Shown here: in pieces, positions 1 to 8,397 of the stretch
Layout: the number at the start of each line of letters is the position of its first letter
How positions within the stretch are numbered: position 1 is the stretch's first letter
NCBI GenBank assembly: GCA_018662225.1
Contig: JABJGO010000019.1
Span: 1 to 64,000 of the forward strand
DNA from: Rhodospirillales bacterium
GTDB taxonomy: Bacteria; Pseudomonadota; Alphaproteobacteria; Rhodospirillales; Casp-alpha2
Length of the DNA: 64,000 nt
Direction of reading: 5' to 3'
Notes under the pieces: model-generated
Told to the model about the DNA's origin: nothing
The model's database searches: none
The model's input: the letters and a program-made list of their open reading frames with translations, nothing else
Made by a program: the position numbers and the translations under genes

Positions 1-30
1 AACGTGAGAATCAAAAGCCTACAAGTTTGC

Positions 31-61
31 CATATTATGCATCGCGTTGATGCATAATATG
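31..61. repeat. Perfect 13-bp inverted repeat with 5-nt loop
   Basis: Arms at 31-43 and 49-61 are exact reverse complements (CATATTATGCATC and GATGCATAATATG) around the loop GCGTT. There is no T-run on either side, so it does not look like an intrinsic terminator. It could be an operator for a gene outside the window, or an inverted-repeat end of a mobile element. The function is unknown. Confidence 0.6.
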
Positions 62-227
62 AAACAGTTGTGACTCATATACTGAGAATAACCCGCATTC
101 TGGACTGATATAGCGAGAATCCGTTTTGTTCTGATTACGGGCGCAAAGCAGACTACATTTCAGGTCACTAAAAAGGTCTGTAAATGACCCGTAGCAGAGG
201 TTCACTGCCGTATTTGTTAGACTTCCG

Positions 228-330
228 CTATCGGCCAGAAAGAGAAGTGTCCTTTGCTAACGCATCCACAACATCGGTTTCCAGTGTCATGGGTTGCGCA
301 TAGGGCACCGCTTCTTGATCTGCTCTATAT
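228..330 (-). pseudogene. Remnant of an Asp/Glu racemase/maleate isomerase-family gene
   Basis: Read on the minus strand, this stretch first gives IEQIKK, then after a one-base shift VPYAQPMTLETDVVDAL, and ends at a TAG. The same segment of the intact family member at 6319-7113 reads MEQIKKG and APYAKPMTLVTGVVDAL, so 12 of 17 residues match in the second block. The catalytic cysteine regions are absent, and no open frame continues on either side. A short RRLGVL-like stretch further upstream (about 355-375) may be the displaced amino terminus, which would mean an internal deletion as well. It lies directly downstream of the PLP-enzyme gene on the same strand, so it was probably the last gene of that operon. 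The matches are seen directly; the operon history is inference. Confidence 0.7.
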
Positions 331-419
331 CCGACCGACTAGGCCTCGCGTAATACGCCCAAACGACGCGCGAATAATTCAATGACCCTTCTGTTAGAAT
401 TTGCTTGATGAATTTTATG

Positions 420-1898
420 TCATGCTGCGGCTCGATTGAAATCATCAATCATTTTGTCCCAGGCAGGAACAACATCCATTAACCCGCTCCAGAATGCCGG
501 GTCTCGCCTGGCATCAAAGTCTTCCAGTGAAACACCCTGCTGCTCGACCCAGGTGTAATAGCCGAGATTAAACACACGCTCGCGATCCCGCCGGGTCATT
601 TCTTCCATGTTATCGGTTGTCGTTCCCAACATATACTGTCCGTAGGATTCCGCTGCTGACAACTCGTCGAAATTGCCACCAAATACATCAGAACGGGTTT
701 TTTCAATTTCAGTCCCGTACATTTCGGCACCGTCTGTTGCGACAGTCAGAACGACGTCATTGGCACCGAGGCCAAGATACTTCGCCATCTTTATGGCACC
801 CAAGACATTGGCAATTGATGACAAACCAAGGTTGGCGAGCTCGGCGGCAAATTCCTGATTAATGCCCGTACGTTTCGCCAGGTAACTGCGACCCGGTGTT
901 GTGTTGAATACCAGGTTCAGGGCGTTTGAAGCCTTATCCGACACCGCTACGACAAAGTCTGTGTTCATCACATTGTGAATAAAGGGTACGTGCTTGTCGC
1001 CAATACCCTGAATGTTGTGATCGCCATATCCGTTGTTCAGCAGCGTTGGGCATTCCAAGGCCTCAACGGCGCATATTCTGGCACCGTGGCTTTGCTTCAA
1101 ATAATCACCAGCGGCCAGCGTTCCACCGGAACCAGAGGCGGCAACATAGGCGGTCATTTTTTTCGAGCCATCCACGTTGACGGCATCGAAAATACGTTCC
1201 AGCGACGGGCCGGTTACCGCCCGGTGTGCCACATAGTTCCCGAACTCGTTGAACTGGTTGAGGATAACGTTTTCCGCATCCTCGGCCATTTCATTACAGG
1301 CATCATAGATTTCCTTAACGTTGCTCTCGGTGCCATAGGTTCTGACAATATCGCTTTGATCGGTGACCCAGCTTTCAAGCCACTCGAATCTCTCGCGGCT
1401 CATGCCTTCGGGTAACACCGCGACGCTTCGACATCCCAATATGCGGGAAATCGCAACACCGCCCCGACAGTAATTGCCCGTTGACGGCCAAACTGCGCGG
1501 TGGTGTGTGGGATCAAATTGTCCGGTGACCAATCGAGGTATCAGGCACCCGTAGGCCGCAAGCACCTTGTGCGCTCGGATCATGGGAAAGCGATTGCCAA
1601 GTGCGACAACAATGGTTGCCTCAACGCCTGTCAATTCCGGCGGCAAAACAACATGATCCGGGGTTTCAACCAAGCTCTTCCGGTCAGAACCATTGTGCCA
1701 ATGCACCCGAAACAGGTTACTGGCATCCGGCGCGTCCGGATCAGCGGATTGCGTATGCGCTTCAATCTCGGTACGGGCCGCGACGGGGTCGGCCAGTTGA
1801 GAGAGCTTTGGTAGTGTGATACCGGATTCGTGGAATCGTTCAACGGCGCGCTTGTAGGCACCACCGTTGATAATTTCTGTTTCGAGTTTAATTGTCAT
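420..1898 (-). CDS. PLP-dependent fold-type II enzyme (threonine synthase/cysteine synthase-like)
   Basis: A 492-residue protein of the tryptophan-synthase-beta fold (type II PLP enzymes). The predicted Schiff-base lysine is in RAHKVLAAYG (about residue 111). The phosphate-cradling loops are seen as PSTGNYCRGG (about 138-147) and SGSGGTLAAG (about 255-264). It is longer than cysteine synthases (about 310 residues) or diaminopropionate ammonia-lyase (about 400). The substrate cannot be read from the sequence; an amino-acid lyase or synthase role is inferred. ATG at 1898 is chosen; an in-frame GTG at 1919 adds seven residues and cannot be excluded. It is 78 bases downstream of the M20 amidohydrolase on the same strand, and a racemase remnant follows it, so the set probably formed one amino-acid-derivative degradation operon next to an Lrp-type regulator. 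Confidence 0.8.
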   Translation of the reverse strand: MTIKLETEIINGGAYKRAVERFHESGITLPKLSQLADPVAARTEIEAHTQSADPDAPDASNLFRVHWHNGSDRKSLVETPDHVVLPPELTGVEATIVVALGNRFPMIRAHKVLAAYGCLIPRLVTGQFDPTHHRAVWPSTGNYCRGGVAISRILGCRSVAVLPEGMSRERFEWLESWVTDQSDIVRTYGTESNVKEIYDACNEMAEDAENVILNQFNEFGNYVAHRAVTGPSLERIFDAVNVDGSKKMTAYVAASGSGGTLAAGDYLKQSHGARICAVEALECPTLLNNGYGDHNIQGIGDKHVPFIHNVMNTDFVVAVSDKASNALNLVFNTTPGRSYLAKRTGINQEFAAELANLGLSSIANVLGAIKMAKYLGLGANDVVLTVATDGAEMYGTEIEKTRSDVFGGNFDELSAAESYGQYMLGTTTDNMEEMTRRDRERVFNLGYYTWVEQQGVSLEDFDARRDPAFWSGLMDVVPAWDKMIDDFNRAAA

Positions 1899-1976
1899 AT
1901 TGTCTCGCACGGGATTCACATCCGGTGCGCCTCTGTCAGATTACAATGTGTCTCCGGCAATTTCAAAAATGCCGAA

Positions 1977-3146
1977 TTACTCAAGCTGAGAGCGAACGAG
2001 CTGAACCCAGAACGCAGCACCTGTGGATAGGATCTCGTCATTAAAGTCATAGTGCGGACTGTGCAGGCCACAGCCGCCGGGGCCATCACCACCGTTACCG
2101 ATAAAGAGATAACAACCGGGTTTGTGTTGAAGCGTGAAGCCGAAATCCTCAGACGCCATCACCGGCGTACAGGCACCGTCAACCTTGTCCGCACCAACGA
2201 CTTGGCGTGCAATATTTGCCGCAATCAGGGCGTGCTCATCCGTATTAATCGTCGCGGCGAACTCATGAGTGTAGGAAAACTCATGGTGAGCACCGTGGGC
2301 GGAACAAACCCCCGCAACGATACGCTCCATGGTGGCTTCAACATGATCCTGGATATCAGGGGAAAAAGCACGAACATCGCCACGGAGGACAACTCTCTCC
2401 GGGATGACGTTTCTTGTCGCTTCGACGGCAAAATCAGTAACAGACAGAACGGCGTTTGCGATTGGATCAAGTGTTCTTGAAATAATGTTCTGAAGTGCCA
2501 TTACAATTTCTGACCCAATCAAGATTGGATCAATTCCCATGTGCGGCAGAGCGGCGTGGCTTCCTTTGCCGTGGATCGTAATTTCGAAATTATCTTCACA
2601 GGCCATGATTGGCCCCGGTCGGACGGCAAAATGGCCGGTCGGTAGTGAGGGCATGTTGTGCATGCCAAAGACGGATTCTACGGGAAAGCGATCAAACAGG
2701 CCATCTTCGATCATGGCAAGGGCACCGCGTCCGTGCTCTTCTGCGGGTTGGAAAATGAACACAACCGTGCCATTAAAACCCGGTTCTTTTGCCAGGGTTT
2801 GCGCAGCACCCAACAGCATGGTCGTGTGGCCATCGTGACCACAGGCATGCATGCGTCCATCGTGTCGGGAGCGGTGATCAAACGTGTTTTTTTCAGCTAT
2901 AGCTAACGCGTCCATATCGGCACGCAGACCAATGGTTTTCGTTCCGTCACCATGTCGCAAAATACCGACGACGCCGGTTCCACCAACGCCCTCATGGACC
3001 TCAATACCAAAGTCTCTGAGATGGTTAGCGACAGCCCCGGCTGTTCGATGTTCTTCAAACCCTAATTCTGGGTGTTGATGAAAATCGTGCCGCCAAGTGA
3101 GCATTTCGTCGTTCGGTGTTTGGATGCCCATGTGGTCTGAGTTCAT
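1977..3146 (-). CDS. M20-family metal-dependent amidohydrolase (hippurate/N-acyl amino acid hydrolase type)
   Basis: A 389-residue M20D peptidase-family protein. It opens with RHDFHQHPELGFEEHRTA, typical of amidohydrolases of the AbgB/HipO type. Metal-binding segments follow in order: MHACGHDGHT, QPAEEHGRGA, GMHNMP and, near the end, VMASEDFG and LHSPHYDFND. These enzymes use a dinuclear metal centre in the cytoplasm to cut N-acyl or N-carbamoyl amino acids. ATG at 3146 is preferred because family proteins begin shortly before the RHDFH motif; an upstream extension in the same frame encodes a basic segment unlike the family. It is probably co-transcribed with the PLP enzyme downstream. The acyl substrate is unknown. 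Confidence 0.88.
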   Translation of the reverse strand: MNSDHMGIQTPNDEMLTWRHDFHQHPELGFEEHRTAGAVANHLRDFGIEVHEGVGGTGVVGILRHGDGTKTIGLRADMDALAIAEKNTFDHRSRHDGRMHACGHDGHTTMLLGAAQTLAKEPGFNGTVVFIFQPAEEHGRGALAMIEDGLFDRFPVESVFGMHNMPSLPTGHFAVRPGPIMACEDNFEITIHGKGSHAALPHMGIDPILIGSEIVMALQNIISRTLDPIANAVLSVTDFAVEATRNVIPERVVLRGDVRAFSPDIQDHVEATMERIVAGVCSAHGAHHEFSYTHEFAATINTDEHALIAANIARQVVGADKVDGACTPVMASEDFGFTLQHKPGCYLFIGNGGDGPGGCGLHSPHYDFNDEILSTGAAFWVQLVRSQLE

Positions 3147-3215
3147 GATTAGGAATTCCTGATTTCTATGAGTTCGTCTTTTCAATCGCCGCCGCCACGC
3201 AAACGGCAAGCCTTT

Positions 3216-3452
3216 CTACGTTAACTTGCGCGGCCGTCCTGGCAAATAAGCACGTTCATGTAATGGCGAAGATTTTTCAACCTGGTACAGATCATCAGCG
3301 TAAGCGATGACGTCTTGCACTGATTCAGCAAAACCATTCACAAGGCAAATACCATTAGCGTGTTGCACTGATTCACCCGAGCGCACGAGAACGCGTATTG
3401 CCGCTTCAAATAGTGCATTACCCATCCCGTTCATTGCCTCCGCATCATTCAA
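3216..3452 (-). CDS. Small hypothetical protein
   Basis: An open frame of 78 codons on the same strand as, and just upstream of, the M20 hydrolase gene. I recognise no family. The product is acidic, mostly helical in composition, and has no membrane segment or signal peptide. A GGAGG lies just inside the frame, so translation may begin at an inner ATG (3434 or 3425). It could be the first gene of the amidohydrolase operon or part of its leader. It may also be a chance frame; nothing beyond position and strand supports it. Confidence 0.35.
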   Translation of the reverse strand: MNDAEAMNGMGNALFEAAIRVLVRSGESVQHANGICLVNGFAESVQDVIAYADDLYQVEKSSPLHERAYLPGRPRKLT

Positions 3453-3567
3453 TCAAGGATGCGAACATATCACCAAGATGGCGTGTTTTTTCGTACTATG
3501 TTATATATATTGCTATTAAATACGTAAAAAATATCCCTTGAACTTACGTAAAACGGACGGTGCGGGT

Positions 3568-4035
3568 ATGGATGAATTTGATGCGAAAATACTGATCCTG
3601 GTCCAACAGGACAGCCGCCTCACGGCTGAGAAACTGAGTGATCAAGTGGGGTTATCTCCCGCAGCCTGCCAGAAGCGGCTAAAGAAGCTTCGGGATCGTG
3701 GCGCGATCACAAAGGACATTTCTGTTTTATCGCCGGAAATTGCGGGAGGACGCATCACATTGATTGTGGAAGTCTCCGTTGAACGCGAACGCCCCGAAAT
3801 TCTGGATGAGTTCAAACGACTCATGCAAAAATGCCCGGAGGTGATGCAATGTTACTATGTAACAGGAAATGCTGATTTCATCGTGATTCTGACCGCTAAA
3901 GACATGAAGGACTATGAGGAGTTTACGCGTGAGTACTTTTTTCAGAACTCCAACATTCAGAGATTCAGGACCAACGTGGTCATGGACAATGTGAAGGTGT
4001 CATTGAGTATCCCCATTGAAATAGTAGATTCCTGA
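3568..4035 (+). CDS. Lrp/AsnC-family transcriptional regulator
   Basis: A 155-residue protein starting MDEFDAKILILVQQDSR, the classic Lrp/AsnC opening. The helix-turn-helix covers about residues 18-50 (LSDQVGLSPAACQKRLKKL), followed by a RAM ligand-binding domain with the usual stretch PEVMQCYYVTGNADFIVIL. The length equals the family norm (about 150-165). An upstream in-frame codon at 3538 would add ten residues, but ATG at 3568 gives the canonical start. Such proteins sense amino acids and often control a divergent catabolic operon; here the divergent minus-strand set (small gene, M20 hydrolase, PLP enzyme) is the natural target. The 115-base AT-rich gap between them is the probable shared control region. 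Target and effector are inferred. Confidence 0.9.
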   Translation: MDEFDAKILILVQQDSRLTAEKLSDQVGLSPAACQKRLKKLRDRGAITKDISVLSPEIAGGRITLIVEVSVERERPEILDEFKRLMQKCPEVMQCYYVTGNADFIVILTAKDMKDYEEFTREYFFQNSNIQRFRTNVVMDNVKVSLSIPIEIVDS

Positions 4036-4193
4036 AGATTAATCCAAACGCATATGCCGTACAAAATTCAGTGCTTTAGGAACCAGAAAGTTTACATTGT
4101 CACTTCAATCAATACTCGTCTCGAGACGTCAATAAGATACGCACAATGCTGGTCACCTCCATATGTGGTTTTCTCGCCAGGCCACATACCGCT

Positions 4194-5066
4194 CTAGCGG
4201 AGATTCAATCCAGAAATGGTATTGTCCAGTTGCCCGTTTAACGTGCCCGTTTTCCATATCGAGTAGTAACGTCGTCCTGTTTTGAGTTGAAACGCGTTTA
4301 GAGCGGTAAGGCGATTGGCTTCCATTTCGTAATGAAGGACGTCCGGGCACCCCAATGCGACGCCTTTTCCCTTAATAGCAGCGTCAAGCGTCCGCCCGTA
4401 GGTGTTCAAGTTGATCTGTACAGATTTGCCAAAGGGTGATTCGTCAATTTTCTCCAGAAAACCTGACCAGTTGATCCACTTAGGCGTCAATTTATCAAAA
4501 TCAAGAAGCGTTAGATCGCTATAATCCATCTGTTTGTCGGCGAGTTCGGGCGATACAAGGGGAACCCAAAATTCGTCAAACAGGACGGTTCCATCCCAAC
4601 CTGAAGGAATGTCCATACCATAGTATATGACAAGGTCATTTTCTGCGCTCAATAGGTCAGCGTCCCGATCTGAGGACGTAAGCCGCACGGATATTGCATC
4701 ACTGCTTAGCAGATAATCATTGATACGTGGCCCCAACCAGAACTGTGATACCGTCATATTTGCTGCGAGCGTAAAAGGGGCTTCGTGAGCGCCCTTTATC
4801 TTGTCCAGGCAAGCACACAAGTGCTCAAGAGCTTCCGATGTTCTGTCAGATACATCCTGCGCGTAATCGGGTATCGAGATCGTTGGTCCAGATCGATGCA
4901 CCAATGGTTTTCCAACCCAGTCTTCCAGATACCTTACGCGTTTGCTCACGGCTGCCTGACTAACGTTCAATTCCGCCGCTGCTTTTGTGAAGCTTCGATT
5001 ACGCACTACCGCCTCAAAAAACAAAAGGTAATCAAGCGGTGGTAAAGATTGTCGATAATGTTTCAT
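4194..5066 (-). CDS. LysR-family transcriptional regulator
   Basis: A 290-residue LysR-type protein. The amino-terminal winged helix-turn-helix is clear: LDYLLFFEAVVRNRSFTKAA, then ELNVSQAAVSKRVRYLEDW (residues about 11-50). The remainder is a periplasmic-binding-protein-like effector domain. The opening PPLDYLLFFEAVVR resembles the GcvA subgroup. It is transcribed away from the creatinase-like/sarcosine oxidase operon beginning at 5172, with 105 bases between starts, so it very probably controls that operon. A dyad at 5077-5091 in the shared promoter is a candidate binding site. The effector is unknown; the operon substrate or sarcosine is a reasonable guess. Confidence 0.9.
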   Translation of the reverse strand: MKHYRQSLPPLDYLLFFEAVVRNRSFTKAAAELNVSQAAVSKRVRYLEDWVGKPLVHRSGPTISIPDYAQDVSDRTSEALEHLCACLDKIKGAHEAPFTLAANMTVSQFWLGPRINDYLLSSDAISVRLTSSDRDADLLSAENDLVIYYGMDIPSGWDGTVLFDEFWVPLVSPELADKQMDYSDLTLLDFDKLTPKWINWSGFLEKIDESPFGKSVQINLNTYGRTLDAAIKGKGVALGCPDVLHYEMEANRLTALNAFQLKTGRRYYSIWKTGTLNGQLDNTISGLNLR

Positions 5067-5076
5067 AACTAATAGT

Positions 5077-5091
5077 TATCATATAATGATA
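5077..5091. promoter_or_regulatory. Candidate LysR operator dyad
   Basis: TATCAT-ATA-ATGATA is a perfect 6-bp inverted repeat with a 3-base spacer. It sits 11 bases upstream of the LysR start codon, in the 105-base gap shared with the divergent creatinase-like/sox operon. LysR regulators normally bind AT-rich dyads placed like this and repress their own gene. Binding is inferred from symmetry and position only. Confidence 0.45.
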
Positions 5092-5171
5092 CGAATTGTC
5101 ATTTTGGAAGTTTCAATTAAGGGTCTACTGTTCAGCCCCTTGGACATGGATCAGTGATAAGGAGTTTCGAA

Positions 5172-6317
5172 TTGTTTGAATCCCGCATGAAGACGCTTCG
5201 CGGCCGAATGGCGGACGCTGGCATTGATGTCGCACTGATCACGGACGACGATAATGTCTATTACCTGACCGGGTATTACGATTACCTGCATATGGAGTTT
5301 GGGCGCCCGACAATTCTGGTCGTTTCCAAGGACGCCAGCACCCTATTGATCACGCCAACAATTGATCTGAATACCGCGCAGGCGTCTGCGAGGGTCGATC
5401 GCATCGCGGCCTGGAATGATGGCATGGGGAACGAATGGCGGGAAGAGCTACCTGCTGCTGTAAAAGGTGCCGCGCGTATAGCAATTGAGCCCGATCACAT
5501 GCCGCCTAGTGTACGTGCCTACGTAAATGGTTTGGTCGAGGCGCAGAAGCTGGAGGCCATCACACCCATTCTGGCCGACATGAGAATGATAAAATCGGAA
5601 CAAGAGCTACAATTAGCTCGTCATGCCGGACAGGTCGCAAATGCGATGATGACTGGTGGTCGAGCCGCTATCGCCGATGGTGTGCCAGAGTACGAGGTAG
5701 CAATCGCTACCTCTCAGGCAGGCACCCGTAAGGCTGCCGAACTGCTGGCGGCGCATTATGATGACGCAGACATGTCGCCCAATACGCATTTTTTGCAGAT
5801 CATGGCCTCGGGTGAAACAATCACCAAAACCCATCACCGTGCGACCACACGCGTCATGAACCGTGGTGAGCCGGTTTTCCTGTGCTTTTGCGGGATGACG
5901 AACTTCCACCGTTTCAAACTGGGATTCGATCGAACGTTTTGGATTGGCGATATTGCTGATGAAACCCAGGCCGATGTGTACGAGGTGGCTGTGGCCAGTC
6001 AGCAAGCTGCACTGGATGCGCTGCGGCCGGGCGTAACTGCAGAAAGTGTGCACGCGGCATATGCCGAGGTTATACAGGGGGCCGGGCATGAGTATCCGTT
6101 TCGCTGCGGCCGTGCGACGGGGTTCAGTTTTGTGGAAAAGCCACAGCTGGTAACCGGCGACACAACGATCCTTCAGCCTGGCATGGTGCTGGCTGTGGAT
6201 GGCTCCGTTACGGTTGAGACATTTCGCGCGCAGGTCGGCGATAGTTTCATTATAACGAAAGACGGCTATGAGCCGGTGACAGACCATCCCAAAACTCTGG
6301 AAGAGGTTATTTTGTAA
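5172..6317 (+). CDS. Creatinase-like amidinohydrolase (M24/pita-bread fold)
   Basis: A 381-residue cytoplasmic protein of the creatinase/M24 fold: an amino-terminal domain to about residue 135, then the pita-bread catalytic domain. A TTG start at 5172 is chosen because AAGGAG lies 7 bases upstream; a GTG at 5154 would add six residues without a ribosome site. Features shared with creatinase are MEFGRPTILVVS, RMIKSEQE, VPEYEVA and LQPGMV. The five metal ligands of M24 peptidases are missing, as in true creatinase, and the creatinase histidine is kept (H221 in THHRATTR). The two substrate-binding glutamates of creatinase align with aspartates (D253 in GFDRTF, D343 in AVDGS). Creatinase turns creatine into sarcosine and urea, which fits the downstream sarcosine oxidase, but the changed residues allow a related N-methylated substrate. 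Ectoine hydrolase (DoeA) is a weaker alternative. Confidence 0.75.
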   Translation: MFESRMKTLRGRMADAGIDVALITDDDNVYYLTGYYDYLHMEFGRPTILVVSKDASTLLITPTIDLNTAQASARVDRIAAWNDGMGNEWREELPAAVKGAARIAIEPDHMPPSVRAYVNGLVEAQKLEAITPILADMRMIKSEQELQLARHAGQVANAMMTGGRAAIADGVPEYEVAIATSQAGTRKAAELLAAHYDDADMSPNTHFLQIMASGETITKTHHRATTRVMNRGEPVFLCFCGMTNFHRFKLGFDRTFWIGDIADETQADVYEVAVASQQAALDALRPGVTAESVHAAYAEVIQGAGHEYPFRCGRATGFSFVEKPQLVTGDTTILQPGMVLAVDGSVTVETFRAQVGDSFIITKDGYEPVTDHPKTLEEVIL

Positions 6318-6318
6318 G

Positions 6319-7113
6319 ATGTACAAATCTGGTGAAACCGTCGCATCAAGAACTTGGGCTCCTATTTTGGACGAAGGTCGGCACCATCGTGCACGACTGG
6401 GTTTCATTCTAATGTCTACGGACCTTGCGGCGGAGGCAGATTTTTTCGACATCGCCCCGGAGGGCGTCGCCATCCATATTACGCGCTTGAAGACAGACGA
6501 TTACACGACCAACGAAACACTGTCACAACATGTACTGCATATGGCGGATGCCGCATCCCGCATTCAACCTGATATGAAACCGGATGTGATCAGTTATAGC
6601 TGTACGAGTGGTTCAATCGTCTGTGGTGAGATGGCCGTGATGGAACAGATAAAAAAGGGCGCGCCTTATGCCAAACCCATGACACTCGTCACCGGCGTTG
6701 TCGACGCACTGCAAGAACTCGGCGTAAAAAAACTGGTAGTGGGAACGCCTTACTTGGACGAAATCAACACTGCAGAGGCAGAGTTTTTGCTATCCAAGGG
6801 CTTTGAGGTTTTGGATATCCAGGGCCTCAATTTGACCACAGGTTGCGAGTTTGGGCAGGTAACGCCCGATTACTGGAAAACGTTTGCACAAGAAATCGAC
6901 GACCCTGAAGCAGACGCCATATTCCTGAGCTGTGGCGGTATTCGATCCGTCGAAGTAGCGCAGGAAATTGAGGACATTACAGGCAAACCTGTCGTCACCA
7001 GTAATCAAGCACAAATGTGGAGCTGTTTGCGCCGCGCCGGGATTAATGACGAAATTGATGGCTTCGGGCAAATATTCAAGCGCGCTGGCAACAATCTGAA
7101 ATCGACGCTCTAA
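6319..7113 (+). CDS. Asp/Glu racemase superfamily protein (maleate isomerase/arylmalonate decarboxylase/EutA-like)
   Basis: A 264-residue protein of the Asp/Glu racemase superfamily. Both catalytic cysteines are present: C95 in SYSCTSGS and C205 in LSCGGIRS, the two-cysteine arrangement of racemases and maleate cis-trans isomerases (arylmalonate decarboxylase keeps only one). ARLGFIL near residue 25 is the usual first strand. The gene starts one base after the creatinase-like stop and abuts soxB exactly, so it is translated within the sox operon. A EutA-like protein also accompanies the DoeA/EutD hydrolase in ectoine operons, so the pairing of these two families recurs. The reaction is unknown: stereoinversion of a substrate or isomerisation of an intermediate are both possible. 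Confidence 0.75.
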   Translation: MYKSGETVASRTWAPILDEGRHHRARLGFILMSTDLAAEADFFDIAPEGVAIHITRLKTDDYTTNETLSQHVLHMADAASRIQPDMKPDVISYSCTSGSIVCGEMAVMEQIKKGAPYAKPMTLVTGVVDALQELGVKKLVVGTPYLDEINTAEAEFLLSKGFEVLDIQGLNLTTGCEFGQVTPDYWKTFAQEIDDPEADAIFLSCGGIRSVEVAQEIEDITGKPVVTSNQAQMWSCLRRAGINDEIDGFGQIFKRAGNNLKSTL

Positions 7114-8385
7114 ATGTCACAATTTTCGGCCTGGAGTGTTTTTTGGAACGGGCTGTCCGGTCAAAAAGGTTGGACAAGACAGTGGCGCGATTCAGAGCCA
7201 CAGACCAAATATGACGTGGTGATTATTGGTGGTGGGCTGCACGGTCTTGCGACCGCGTACTATCTGGCAAAAAACCACGACGTCGGAAAGATTGCAGTTC
7301 TGGAGAAAGGCTGGATTGGCGGCGGCAATGCCGGACGCAATACCACGATTGTGCGCTCAAACTATGTCCTGCCGGGAAACAGGGAATTCTATGAACATTC
7401 GCTGCAGCTGTGGGAAGAGTTAAGCCACGAACTAAATTACAACGTCATGTTTAGCCAGCGAAGCCACGTCACCTTATTGCACAACCCAGGTGCTGTTGAT
7501 GCGGTTGCGCGTCGTTACAACACTATGCGGCTGACAGGCAACAATGATGTGGAGATGTGGGATCTCGAGCGGCTTAAGGCAACAATTCCACACCTGAACT
7601 ATGCGCCGTCCGCTCGGTTTCCAATAACGGGTGCCGCAGTTCAGACACGGGCTGGAACCGCGCGTCATGATGCGGTTATCTGGGGTTACGCTCGCGCCGC
7701 CGATAAGCTGGGCGTCGATATCATTCAGCAATGCGAAGTCACGGGTATAAACACAACACAAGGCGCGATCACCAGGATAGAGACTTCACGAGGCTCCATT
7801 GAAACCAACAAGGTTGGACTCGCTGTTGCAGGGAACACTTCGCGGTTGTGGCAGATGGCGGGGCTTGGCAACCTTCCCATCGAATCACACAAGCTGCAGG
7901 CCTTTGTCACCGAGCCAGTGAAACCACTTCTGGATCAAGTAGTTGTTTTTGGCATGGGCGGCGCGCATTTCTACATGTCTCAATCTGACAAAGGTGGCAT
8001 GGTATTTGGTGGCGACCTGGATTGGTACAAATCCTACGCACAGAAAGGCAATTTGCCAGTAGCAGAAGACGTTACGGCGTCTGCGATCTCGATCATGCCC
8101 TGCCTGTCACGGTTGCGAGTCCTGCGGCAATGGGCCGGCATTGTAGACATGTCCATGGATGGAACCCATTTCATCTGCAAAACGCCACTTTCGAACTTGT
8201 ACCTGAATGGTGGTTGGAATTACGGCGGGTTTAAAGCAACGCCTGCGTCGGGATGGCACTTCGCTGATTTAATTGCCAGCGATCGACCAAACACCTTGAT
8301 CGAAAATTTTGACCTCGAGCGATTTGCCCGCGGGGTCAACATTGACGAACGCGGTGCGGGCCCTGACCCGAAATTGCACGGATAG
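7114..8385 (+). CDS. soxB: Sarcosine oxidase beta subunit
   Basis: A 423-residue flavoprotein subunit of heterotetrameric sarcosine oxidase, which oxidises sarcosine to glycine and passes the methyl carbon to tetrahydrofolate or releases formaldehyde. The dinucleotide-binding fold is at residues 34-64 (DVVIIGGGLHGLATAYYLA). H185 in TARHDAVIWGYAR matches the histidine that carries the covalent FMN in characterised SoxB proteins. The carboxy end has the typical LNGGWNYGGFKATPASG, where family members bind substrate and flavin. The ATG follows the racemase-family stop codon directly. The length is slightly above the usual 405-416 because of a short amino-terminal extension. Confidence 0.95.
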   Translation: MSQFSAWSVFWNGLSGQKGWTRQWRDSEPQTKYDVVIIGGGLHGLATAYYLAKNHDVGKIAVLEKGWIGGGNAGRNTTIVRSNYVLPGNREFYEHSLQLWEELSHELNYNVMFSQRSHVTLLHNPGAVDAVARRYNTMRLTGNNDVEMWDLERLKATIPHLNYAPSARFPITGAAVQTRAGTARHDAVIWGYARAADKLGVDIIQQCEVTGINTTQGAITRIETSRGSIETNKVGLAVAGNTSRLWQMAGLGNLPIESHKLQAFVTEPVKPLLDQVVVFGMGGAHFYMSQSDKGGMVFGGDLDWYKSYAQKGNLPVAEDVTASAISIMPCLSRLRVLRQWAGIVDMSMDGTHFICKTPLSNLYLNGGWNYGGFKATPASGWHFADLIASDRPNTLIENFDLERFARGVNIDERGAGPDPKLHG

Positions 8386-8397
8386 GGAGACAATCAA

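Noticed and set aside
4117-4128. Perfect 12-bp palindrome CGTCTCGAGACG between the Lrp and LysR genes
   Set aside because: It lies between convergent gene ends, has no loop and no T-run, and such length occurs by chance in 64 kb; not enough for a terminator or operator call.
5613-6473. 286-codon open frame opposite the creatinase-like gene
   Set aside because: Opposite strand to a gene with good motifs; no domain and no ribosome site.
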